From NCBI GenBank assembly GCA_013298845.1, contig JAAFJN010000004.1, positions 216,747 to 280,746 on the forward strand: a DNA stretch of 64,000 nt. The letters run 5' to 3'. Both the position numbers and the translations under genes were made by a program. Under the pieces are notes generated by a model that had not been told where the DNA came from, did no database searches, and worked only from the letters and a program-made list of their open reading frames with translations. The DNA comes from Chitinophagales bacterium (lineage in GTDB: Bacteria > Bacteroidota > Bacteroidia > Chitinophagales > Saprospiraceae). This document shows positions 52,336 to 60,098 of this stretch, one piece after another. The first letter of the stretch is position 1; the number at the start of each line of letters is the position of its first letter.

Positions 52336-52557
52336 ATGTATTGGACCCTCGAACTTGCCGGCTATTTGGAAGAAGCGCCCTGGCCCGCTACAAAAGACGA
52401 ATTAATCGACTACGCCATCCGTTCCGGTTCACCACCAGAAGTTATTGATAACCTCGAAGAACTGGAAGATGACGGCGAATTATATGAATCTATTGAAGAT
52501 ATCTGGCCGGATTATCCGCGTCACGACGACTTTTTCTTTAACGAAGATGAGTACTAA
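52336..52557 (+). CDS. DUF2795 family small acidic protein
   Basis: The 73-residue protein is started at MYWTLELAGYLEEAPW (52336) rather than at an upstream ATG. It is highly acidic and carries the signature APWPATKDELIDYAIRSGSP, EELEDDGELYESIEDIWPDY and a C-terminal FFFNEDEY. This DUF2795 protein is nearly universal in Bacteroidota, always about 73 residues. Its function is unknown; the acidic helical shape suggests binding to a nucleic-acid-processing or translation protein, but that is speculative. Confidence 0.88.
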   Translation: MYWTLELAGYLEEAPWPATKDELIDYAIRSGSPPEVIDNLEELEDDGELYESIEDIWPDYPRHDDFFFNEDEY

Positions 52558-52703
52558 CGGGTCGGTTTGACCCCTTGGGCCTTCGATAAAAGCCATCCCG
52601 GATTTGGTTCGGTGATGGCTTTTTTATTGCCCCAAATTGACCATTCCCATCAAATTAACTTCGCAATTGGAAAAATGGTGCTACTTTTCGGGCAAAACTT
52701 GTT

Positions 52704-54623
52704 ATGCGCACCTTTATACTTATTACCCTATTTATTGGCTATTATTCCGATTTTTTTGCCCAAAACACGGCTTTATTCACCAATGCCATTTGTAAAAGCA
52801 CGTGCAGCGGCACCCTCGGCGAAAATATTTTCCCCGATGGCAACTTTGGCTCCGGCTCGCCCAATATTCTGCCGGGTAACCCAGGCATTGCGCCGGGCTA
52901 CAATTATATTCAAAACCCACCGCCGGGCGACGGCTCTTATGTCATTACCAATAACACCAGTTCGTGGGGCAGTTTTGCGACGAATAACTGGATTAAAATC
53001 GAAGACAACGGACCTGAACCCAATGGTTACATGATGGTCGTTAATGCGGCATTTCAACCGGGCATTTTTTACCAAAAAACCGTTCCGGTGTGCGAAAACA
53101 CCCTCTACGAAATGTCGGTGGATGTTATTTCGATGGTGGTAAAAACATTGGCCAGCACGCACATTGCCCCCAACGTAGCGTTTTTTATTGACGGGCAGGA
53201 AGTATGCGCCACCGGCGAAGTGGCCAGCGACGAACTTTGGCACACTTACCGGTTTTCTTTTACCACCCAACCCGGCACCAACAGCGTCAATTTGTCGTTT
53301 CGGAACAAAGCACCCGGCGGTTATGGCAATGATTTGGCCATTGATAATATTTCGTTTCGCGCCTGCGGCCCCATGATTCAACTACCCGATACCGTGCATT
53401 TTTGCGCCGGTAAAGCCGTCGAACTCAGCGCTAACTTTAGTAACTCGCCGTACAACTCGCCCGTCTATCAGTGGCAAATCAGCACCGATTTGGGCCAAAC
53501 CTGGCAAAATATTCCGGGAGCCAACAACGCCACCTTAACGGTAAATGCGCCTACCACCAACCAGCAATACAGCCTGATCACCGCTAATTCGACCAATAAC
53601 CTAGGGCAATTCAGTTGCCGGGTCCGCTCCGAGGTTGTTCCGCTCCAATTAGAAGACCTGAGCGCCTTCCGCATCGCTGGCCCGGACACCATCGTGTGCA
53701 ACGGAGCACCGGCCATATTGGAAGCGGGCAACCAAAAATCGTTCCTCTGGTCCGATGGCTCGACCCAACCCACTTTAAGCACCTCCGAGCCGGGTTGGTA
53801 CAGCGTTTCGATTTTATCGGAGCACAATTGCCCGGCCCGCGACAGTATTTTTGTGCAAAAAATCAACCTCAGCGCCGATGTTACTGCCCAAAAACCAACC
53901 TGCTACGGCGACACCGACGGCCTCATTGAAATCGGCAACCGCCAGGGCGGCGTGGGTAACTTGCAGTACCAACTGAGTAGCGGAATTGCACAAAATATAC
54001 CTTTGTTTACCGGGTTAGCGGGTGGGCAATACACCGTTTTTATCACCGATTCACTCGGTTGCCAGGTGGAAAAAGTCGTGGATTTGAGTGATCCGGCTCC
54101 GTTTCAGGTGGAAATTGGGCCAAATACGCCGGTGGATGCCTGCACCCAAATTTCGTTGTACGCCACCACAAATTACCCGCCCGTCAACTACCAATGGACG
54201 GGACTGGTGGACTGTACCAACTGCCCTACGCCATCGTCCATGCCGCTGCGCGATACGTTATACACCCTGACCGTCACCGATCAGCAAGGTTGTACGGGCA
54301 GCGATTCCCTCTGGTTGCGGGTGAACCCGATCATTGACCTGTACGCCCCTAATGTATTTGATCCGGCCTCGGAAGACAACGATTTTTTCACCATTTTTGC
54401 GAGTAAAAGCGCCATTTCGGTGCGTTATTTCGCCATTTTTGACCGCTGGGGCAATCTGGTGATGGAGGTGCGCAACCAAGCCCCCGATAGCAGACAACTC
54501 CGCTGGGATGGCACCGTGCGCAATAAAAACGGGGAACAGGGCGTGTACCTCTGGATGGCAGAAGTTGATTACGGTAGTGGCCGGACGCAGCAGTATGGGG
54601 GAGATGTTTTGTTGTTGCGTTAA
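52704..54623 (+). CDS. secreted protein with CHU_C (T9SS type B) C-terminal domain
   Basis: The 639-residue protein has a signal peptide ending YSDFFAQN. An N-terminal jelly-roll domain (about 35-220) starts GENIFPDGNFGSGSPNILPG and includes YEMSVDVISMV. Ig-like repeats follow. The C-terminus is the gliding-motility-associated CHU_C domain: IDLYAPNVFDPASEDNDFF, AIFDRWGNLVME and GEQGVYLWMAEVDYGSGRT. CHU_C is the type B sorting signal, which uses SprF/PorP-type helper proteins. The last codons overlap the convergent membrane-protein gene by 4 nt. Confidence 0.85.
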   Translation: MRTFILITLFIGYYSDFFAQNTALFTNAICKSTCSGTLGENIFPDGNFGSGSPNILPGNPGIAPGYNYIQNPPPGDGSYVITNNTSSWGSFATNNWIKIEDNGPEPNGYMMVVNAAFQPGIFYQKTVPVCENTLYEMSVDVISMVVKTLASTHIAPNVAFFIDGQEVCATGEVASDELWHTYRFSFTTQPGTNSVNLSFRNKAPGGYGNDLAIDNISFRACGPMIQLPDTVHFCAGKAVELSANFSNSPYNSPVYQWQISTDLGQTWQNIPGANNATLTVNAPTTNQQYSLITANSTNNLGQFSCRVRSEVVPLQLEDLSAFRIAGPDTIVCNGAPAILEAGNQKSFLWSDGSTQPTLSTSEPGWYSVSILSEHNCPARDSIFVQKINLSADVTAQKPTCYGDTDGLIEIGNRQGGVGNLQYQLSSGIAQNIPLFTGLAGGQYTVFITDSLGCQVEKVVDLSDPAPFQVEIGPNTPVDACTQISLYATTNYPPVNYQWTGLVDCTNCPTPSSMPLRDTLYTLTVTDQQGCTGSDSLWLRVNPIIDLYAPNVFDPASEDNDFFTIFASKSAISVRYFAIFDRWGNLVMEVRNQAPDSRQLRWDGTVRNKNGEQGVYLWMAEVDYGSGRTQQYGGDVLLLR

Positions 54624-56101
54624 ATCTCCACCCTCACCCCCAAAAATGCACCCACCGTCAATAACCCGGGAAGCGGCGTTTTTTGCGCCGTTTTCCGGGT
54701 AAAATCACCACCAACGGACGGCTCCACCAACACCGAAAGGCGGGGCGAAAGGCAATAACGGCACCCGGCGGAGGCCTGATACCCTAAAAAGAAAGGTTGT
54801 GTCCCCGTGCATGTAATAGCAGAGTACTGCCCCACCCTGAACCGGTTAGAAGTGGATTCACGCTGGCTGATTTCCACCGAACTCCGTAGAATATACTGGG
54901 CCGATACACCCGCTTTTAACGTCGCGTCCCACCGACCGGAGCGGGCCTGCCAGGTCACTAACAGCGGAAAACGCAACATGTCAATCGTTTCCCGCGTGCG
55001 CACCCGCGCCGAAACCACTTCGGTGGGCGGCAAACTGGCGTTATCGGTTTCCATGCGCAGGATCACTTCGGTGCTGCCGCCGTAGGTATCGAGGTTGTAA
55101 TTAAAATCGTACTCCGTGTTGCCGGGGCGGGCGATGCCGTCGAGGAAACGAAAACGGGGGGCGTGTACCGACGAACGCACCATGCTCCGGTAACCAATTC
55201 CCGATTCGATGCCCCAACGCTGGTTCAACGTGCGCCCTAACCGAACGGATACCTCCGTGGACGGTGCCGAACGTTCCATACGGCCCGCCCAACGACGCGC
55301 CACCGGTCCCGGCCGGACGCTGCTTTCGTGGTCTTTTACGCTCCAACGCGCCACGGCAACGGCCAGGTACCAGTGCCCCTTCACCGCCAACGGCCGAATG
55401 ATCGGTTCCGAAACCGGAAAAGGCGGCGCAAGTGCCGGTAATGCCGACATCGAGACACCGGGCAACAACGGCAATTCGGGCGTTTTTTGCGCGGTTAAAG
55501 CGGTGTTTTCCGAAAAAACTGAAGAAACAACTTCCGTTTCCGGCTGTTTTTCGATGACCGCAGCGGGTGATGTGGCAGGCGAAGGAGCGGTAACAGCAGG
55601 CGCAACCTGCGCTAAATCTTCCGCTTTTGCGGTACCAGAAGATGCTACTGCGGACCATAATCCGGCGGAAATGGGTGCTATGGGCGGCGTTACCGGAGTC
55701 CTTGACTGGGAACTGACGGCCTTTTGAGCCGATATCGGTGCCGCCACTGGCGCATTATTCGGCACTGGGACGATGTTTTCCCGGTCCACTGCCCCATTAC
55801 CGGGCGCGGGGACGGCTTCCCGGCAAACGGGCAGCACTGCGGTAGTGGACAATGGCGTGCTGTACCAATAACGGCCCGCCAATACCGTCACCAAAATCAA
55901 CGCTGTGGCGGCCACGGTGAGTAAGCGGCGGTTCAATTGTTGCCACCACAACACGATGAAAGGTTTGCGCTCTTCTTCCTCCTCCATCGCGTTGGTTACC
56001 CGCGCCCACATATTATCGGGGGGCAGGTCTTCGTATTCGTCGAAAGACTTGCGGACGTATTCGTCCAGGGGGTCGTTGTGTAGATTTTTTTCCATAAACA
56101 T
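54620..56101 (-). CDS. sigma-factor partner: cytoplasmic domain, membrane helix and C-terminal beta-barrel-like domain
   Basis: The 493-residue protein starts at 56101 overlapping the sigma gene stop by one base (TAATG). Residues 1-50 are a cytoplasmic acidic segment (DPLDEYVRKSFDEYEDLPPD) resembling anti-sigma binding regions. One membrane helix follows (LLTVAATALILVTVLAGRYW, about 60-80), then a long Pro/Ala/Thr-rich linker. From about 250 onward is a beta-strand pattern like PorT-type outer-membrane barrels (EVSVRLGRTLNQRWGIESGI, GYQASAGCRYCLSPRLSVL, ending VGAFLGVRVEI). One chain would need to reach both membranes. The position next to the sigma factor supports an anti-sigma role. Confidence 0.7.
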   Translation of the reverse strand: MFMEKNLHNDPLDEYVRKSFDEYEDLPPDNMWARVTNAMEEEEERKPFIVLWWQQLNRRLLTVAATALILVTVLAGRYWYSTPLSTTAVLPVCREAVPAPGNGAVDRENIVPVPNNAPVAAPISAQKAVSSQSRTPVTPPIAPISAGLWSAVASSGTAKAEDLAQVAPAVTAPSPATSPAAVIEKQPETEVVSSVFSENTALTAQKTPELPLLPGVSMSALPALAPPFPVSEPIIRPLAVKGHWYLAVAVARWSVKDHESSVRPGPVARRWAGRMERSAPSTEVSVRLGRTLNQRWGIESGIGYRSMVRSSVHAPRFRFLDGIARPGNTEYDFNYNLDTYGGSTEVILRMETDNASLPPTEVVSARVRTRETIDMLRFPLLVTWQARSGRWDATLKAGVSAQYILRSSVEISQRESTSNRFRVGQYSAITCTGTQPFFLGYQASAGCRYCLSPRLSVLVEPSVGGDFTRKTAQKTPLPGLLTVGAFLGVRVEI

Positions 56102-56631
56102 TAAGACTGGAGACTGTTTTCCAATAGTTTTTTAAAATAGGCTTTGGCCCGCAGCAACTGCGACTTGGACGTACCCACCGATATGCCCAATATTTCGGCA
56201 ATTTCGGGGTGCGAATAGCCTTCCAATACGTGCAAATTAAACACCGTCCGAAAGCCATCGGGCAGGCGTTGCAGCATTTGGGTCATTTGTTTGGCCGGAG
56301 GTTCGTCCATGACAAAGGGATCAACGTCGTCGGGGGCGTCGTAATCGAACAATTCGACCACTTCGGGTTGCTTTTTCTTTTTTTGCAAATGTTGCAACGC
56401 CGCATGAACAAACACCCGGCGCACCCAACCTTCGAGGGGGCCGGAGCCATTGTATTGGTGTAAATCGCGAAAGACCCGCACAAAACCCTCCTGTAAAATA
56501 TCCTCTGCATCTTCTCGATTGCGGGCGTAACGCTGGCACAACGCGAACATTTTTCCTTTGAACTGGTCAAAGAACTGCTGCTGCGCCTGCCGGTTGCCTT
56601 TTATACACGACTGAATATCGGGGATGTACAT
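56101..56631 (-). CDS. RNA polymerase ECF-type sigma-70 factor
   Basis: The 176-residue protein has sigma region 2 (QFFDQFKGKMFALCQRYARN, REDAEDILQEGFVRVF) and region 4 (LQRLPDGFRTVFNLHVLEG, YSHPEIAEILGISVGTSKSQ), the full ECF layout. It is probably controlled by the membrane protein encoded next on the same strand. The divergent lipoprotein gene at 56881 (250 bp away) is a candidate target, but no common promoter motif was established. Confidence 0.9.
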   Translation of the reverse strand: MYIPDIQSCIKGNRQAQQQFFDQFKGKMFALCQRYARNREDAEDILQEGFVRVFRDLHQYNGSGPLEGWVRRVFVHAALQHLQKKKKQPEVVELFDYDAPDDVDPFVMDEPPAKQMTQMLQRLPDGFRTVFNLHVLEGYSHPEIAEILGISVGTSKSQLLRAKAYFKKLLENSLQS

Positions 56632-56880
56632 ATTTGCGTAGGTTATTGCAAAAACGCAGGGGTTGCACGGTCATTCCTTTTTTAAAAAAGATTTCTTGTA
56701 AAAAATGTAGCCGCGCTTATTTTAACCCCAAATAACTTTTTTCCCAAAAAATTTCCCCCCGAATGCAACCCCTATGCATTGTGTACTAACCTAACTGGGG
56801 GTAAAGCGTTTGCGCAAACACGGCCATTGCCGCTCCGCCAACGCCTTGTTATTTGTTCATTTCAAAAATAATAACCACTT

Positions 56881-57573
56881 ATGTACAAGTTCTTAAAGTT
56901 TTTCCTTTTGGCCGTTATTGCCATCGCAGCCACGTTAACCGCCTGTAACAAAAACGACGATACTGCCGTTGAAGATGCCGTTGATCAGGCGTTGTATTCC
57001 GCTCAGGAGCGCGGCGGATTGGGCAAATACGGCTGCTACGAACTGATTTTTCCCGCCACTATCGTTTTACCCGATTCCAGCACCGTTGAAGTAAATTCGT
57101 ACGAAGAAATCAAAACAGCGCTGCGGACTTATTTCCAATCGCAGGGAACCGGCGGCAATGGCCACCACCACCACAATCGCCCCAAATTGTCTTTTGTGTA
57201 CCCCATTTCGGTACTTTCGCAAGACGGCGAGGTGATTACGGTAGAAACCCAAGAAGAATTAATCGAATTGCGGGTAGCCTGCGCCGGTGCAACTTTTGGT
57301 CAACATGGCCACGGCGGACACGGTCAACACGGGCTTTCCTGCTTTGACATCGTTTTTCCCGTGACCATCCAATTCCCCGATAGCACCACCGCTACCGCCA
57401 ACAGCCGCCAGGAAATGCGCCAATTGACCCGCGAATGGCGTCAAAATAACCCCGGCGTACAGGGCCGCACCCAAGTGGTGTTTCCCATTACCGTCAAAAT
57501 GACGGACGACAACACCCTGGTTACTGTGAACAGCCGCGAAGAATTAAAGCAGTTAAAGGAAGATTGCGAATAA
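56881..57573 (+). CDS. lipoprotein with four internal repeats and His-rich linkers
   Basis: The 230-residue protein has lipobox LTAC (Cys22). Four repeats of about 32 residues share the form FPxTVxxPDSTTVTVNSREEL: about 52-82, 102-132, 154-184 and 197-228. Between them lie HHHH (95-98) and QHGHGGHGQHG (141-151). Cysteines 52, 134, 154 and 229 bracket repeats 1-2 and 3-4, suggesting two disulfide-closed modules made by duplication. A metal-binding role is possible from the histidines but unproven. It is transcribed divergently from the ECF sigma gene and ends in a strong terminator. Confidence 0.75.
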   Translation: MYKFLKFFLLAVIAIAATLTACNKNDDTAVEDAVDQALYSAQERGGLGKYGCYELIFPATIVLPDSSTVEVNSYEEIKTALRTYFQSQGTGGNGHHHHNRPKLSFVYPISVLSQDGEVITVETQEELIELRVACAGATFGQHGHGGHGQHGLSCFDIVFPVTIQFPDSTTATANSRQEMRQLTREWRQNNPGVQGRTQVVFPITVKMTDDNTLVTVNSREELKQLKEDCE

Positions 57574-57617
57574 GCGCGTCTCCCCGCTACTACATTCGGA
57601 CTTTTACAGCCCGTCAT

Positions 57618-57649
57618 GCCACCCCGCACCGTGCCGGGTGGCTTTTTTT
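57618..57649 (+). terminator. intrinsic terminator after the His-rich lipoprotein gene
   Basis: GCCACCC (57618-57624) pairs with GGGTGGC (57636-57642) around an inner GCAC/GTGC stem, followed by TTTTTTT. It lies 45 bp after the stop codon. Confidence 0.85.
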
Positions 57650-57748
57650 GTGCCTTTTTTAAAGAAAATATGCCCCGTTGGAAAAAAAATTTGAATAACC
57701 GTATAAACAAACACGATAGTGGTGCGTTTACGAATAAAAGTAAATACA

Positions 57749-58264
57749 ATGAATACGAAAGCATTACTATTATTTTGGTTAATCAGCCCTCTTTTACTCC
57801 TTTCTGCTTGTAAAAAAGAGATAAAAACCACCTTTTCGCTCAACAATGTAGCACTCGTGGCCGAAGGGCCATTAACCGAAGGCTCTAATACCGCCCAAGG
57901 GACGGTGAAAGAGGCGCTCGCCGCATTTTTAAAAGAGCACAATTTGACACCGGAACAAATTACCAACGTCAAACTCACCAAGGCCGTAGTCCACGCTCCC
58001 GACTCCGTGGGATTTGATTTGGTTAAGTCCATTACCCTCCAATTGGCATCGGATGGTGCCGAAATGGTGGAAGCCGGCGTGGTTAATCCCGTTCCGGCGG
58101 GGGCCAAAATGGCCACGTTGCAACTACCCGCCGAACCCAAAAACATGTTGTACACCTTAAAACAGAACACGTTCACGCTGGTGGCCGATTTGGATATCAA
58201 ACAAGATACTTCCATGAATTTTCCGCTGACCGGCAACCTCGAATTTGAGGTTACACACCACTAA
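57749..58264 (+). CDS. lipoprotein of unknown function
   Basis: Started at MNTKALLLFWLI (57749), the 171-residue protein has lipobox LLSAC. The mature part is beta-rich with one amphipathic helix (TVKEALAAFLKEHNLTPEQI) and ends LTGNLEFEVTHH. It resembles small periplasmic beta-sandwich lipoproteins without a named family. It opens a plus-strand three-gene set (gaps 28 and 4 bp) with the DUF2147 and outer-membrane-protein genes. Confidence 0.65.
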   Translation: MNTKALLLFWLISPLLLLSACKKEIKTTFSLNNVALVAEGPLTEGSNTAQGTVKEALAAFLKEHNLTPEQITNVKLTKAVVHAPDSVGFDLVKSITLQLASDGAEMVEAGVVNPVPAGAKMATLQLPAEPKNMLYTLKQNTFTLVADLDIKQDTSMNFPLTGNLEFEVTHH

Positions 58265-58292
58265 TTATTCATCAGTCAACATTTTTCTAACT

Positions 58293-58745
58293 ATGCGTTT
58301 CACTATTCTTTTGAGCCTTTTTCTGGCTTTTATCGCCCCTTTTAGCGCTTCTGCGCAAGACAATGCCGACAAACTTCTGGGCATTTGGGAATCTGGCAAC
58401 GGCAAAGCCCGCGTCAAAGTTGAAAAAATCAGCAACAAGTATTATGGCAAAATTGTGTGGTTGCGGGAACCCAACGACCCCGTGACCAAACAACCTAAAA
58501 TGGACAAAAACAACCCCGACGAATCGCTGCGCGCTACCCCGCTCAAAGGGTACCGGATGCTCAAGGATTTTGTGTACAAAAACAACGAATGGACCGACGG
58601 TACCATTTACGACCCGGAAAGCGGCAGCACGTACAATTGCGTGATTAAAATGAAAGACGAAAATACGTTGGAAATCAGGGGTTACGTGGGTGTTAAAGCA
58701 CTTGGCCGGACCGATACCTGGAAACGTTTGGAGACTAAAAAATAA
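58293..58745 (+). CDS. DUF2147 family exported protein
   Basis: Started at ATG 58293, the 150-residue protein has a signal peptide ending SASAQD. The DUF2147 fold then has conserved signatures LLGIWESGNGKARVKVEKI, YYGKIVWLREPNDP and YDPESGSTYNCVIKMKD. DUF2147 proteins are small lipocalin-like periplasmic proteins of unknown ligand, often next to other envelope proteins. The start at 58245 would overlap the upstream gene and is not supported. The following gene begins 4 bp after the stop. Confidence 0.85.
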   Translation: MRFTILLSLFLAFIAPFSASAQDNADKLLGIWESGNGKARVKVEKISNKYYGKIVWLREPNDPVTKQPKMDKNNPDESLRATPLKGYRMLKDFVYKNNEWTDGTIYDPESGSTYNCVIKMKDENTLEIRGYVGVKALGRTDTWKRLETKK

Positions 58746-58749
58746 GTTC

Positions 58750-59865
58750 ATGGGCAATAAATCATCATTTTTATGGGCAATTTTTGCCCTTTTTTGCCCT
58801 TTTGTGCTTTTAAGTCAAACGCCACAGGATACCATTGCCCCGGCAACGGAAGAAGAAGATTACAGCCAATACGATAATTTGGGCTTTGCCGACCAAGGCG
58901 CAAAACGCTATTGCAGTCCCAAAATATTTGGCCTCAGCCCGCAGCGTTTTGTGTCGGTAGCGTGGGATATGCAACTGGCGCACGATGCGCGTTTTTCGAC
59001 GATTGGTGCTTACGATGAAGGCGATAACCCGCCCGTTGCCGAAACGGGCCGGGTACGCAGCGCAGGCGGACTTCGGCTGGGGGCCAATATTCCAGTGGTA
59101 TCGCGCAACAGTATTTTGTGGCAAATGGGTGCTAATTTTGCCAATACAGCCTACGATATCCGCGATATTCAACGCGTTACTTCCGATAATAACAGCGTAG
59201 CCACGGCCTTAAACGAACGTGGCCTGCGCACGGCGGGACTAAACACCACCGTATTCAAACCATTGGGCGAACACCAATTTTTGTTGTTTCAGGGTTCCGC
59301 CGACCTGAGCGGTGATTACACCTTTTCGGACATGCAAAGTTTGCGGTATTTGCGGTATTCGGCGGCGGCCATTTGGGGCAAACGCCCGCACGACCGCAAA
59401 CAATGGGGCGTGGGCATAGCGCGTACGTACCGCGTGGGCGAGATGAATTATATCCCGGTGATATTGTTCAACTGGACCTCGGTGAACCGGAAATGGGGTT
59501 CGGAAGTGCTGTTTCCCGCGCGGGCGCACATGCGCTACACCGTGAATCCGCGGCAATTGTTGCTGGCCGGTTACGAACTGGAGGGGCAATCGTACCGCCT
59601 CAATACGTTATCGCCGAACGAGCGCAGTTTGGAAATTCGTCGGGGCGAAATGCGCGCCCGGGTGGAATACCAGCGGCATTTGTTTCACTTTGTGTGGCTA
59701 AGTGTACAGGGCGGCTGGCGGTACAACTGGAGTTATAACGCCGATTATCTGGAGGATGGACGGGAGTTTTTCCGGGGTTTTACGGGTAATCAAAAATACG
59801 CGATGCTGAATGAATTGACCAATCCGCTGTATTTTAACGTGGGGATTCATTTGGTTTCTCCTTAA
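58750..59865 (+). CDS. DUF6268-type outer-membrane barrel protein
   Basis: Started at MGNKSSFLWAIFALF (58750), the 371-residue protein has a signal peptide and then a series of beta strands (GGLRLGANIPVVSRNSILWQ, KQWGVGIARTYRVGEMNY, RVEYQRHLFHFVWLSVQGGW, ending YFNVGIHLVSP). It matches the DUF6268 outer-membrane protein type, whose function is unknown. Upstream starts in frame (58690) overlap the DUF2147 gene and lack a signal peptide. The operon ends at the terminator 59894-59947. Confidence 0.72.
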   Translation: MGNKSSFLWAIFALFCPFVLLSQTPQDTIAPATEEEDYSQYDNLGFADQGAKRYCSPKIFGLSPQRFVSVAWDMQLAHDARFSTIGAYDEGDNPPVAETGRVRSAGGLRLGANIPVVSRNSILWQMGANFANTAYDIRDIQRVTSDNNSVATALNERGLRTAGLNTTVFKPLGEHQFLLFQGSADLSGDYTFSDMQSLRYLRYSAAAIWGKRPHDRKQWGVGIARTYRVGEMNYIPVILFNWTSVNRKWGSEVLFPARAHMRYTVNPRQLLLAGYELEGQSYRLNTLSPNERSLEIRRGEMRARVEYQRHLFHFVWLSVQGGWRYNWSYNADYLEDGREFFRGFTGNQKYAMLNELTNPLYFNVGIHLVSP

Positions 59866-59893
59866 AAGATTGATTTTTTCGTTTTTTTGCAAC

Positions 59894-59947
59894 AGAAGGA
59901 TTTTCGGATGGTGTCATCGCGCCAGTTTGAAAATCCTTCTTTTTTTT
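59894..59947 (+). terminator. intrinsic terminator after the DUF6268 gene
   Basis: AGAAGGATTTTC (59894-59905) and GAAAATCCTTCT (59929-59940) form a perfect 12-bp stem with a 23-nt loop followed by seven T. It ends the three-gene plus-strand set. Confidence 0.8.
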
Positions 59948-60098
59948 GGGTACAAATGAATAAAACAACGGTTTGGGCACCTTTGGGAATTCTACTACAC
60001 CAATGCCCAACTGTACTACTTTTCGACGAGACCTGATCAACCTGTGTCGGAGGCAAGGCAGTGTTTTCTGAAATTACATTCATTAACTACCCGCTGTC

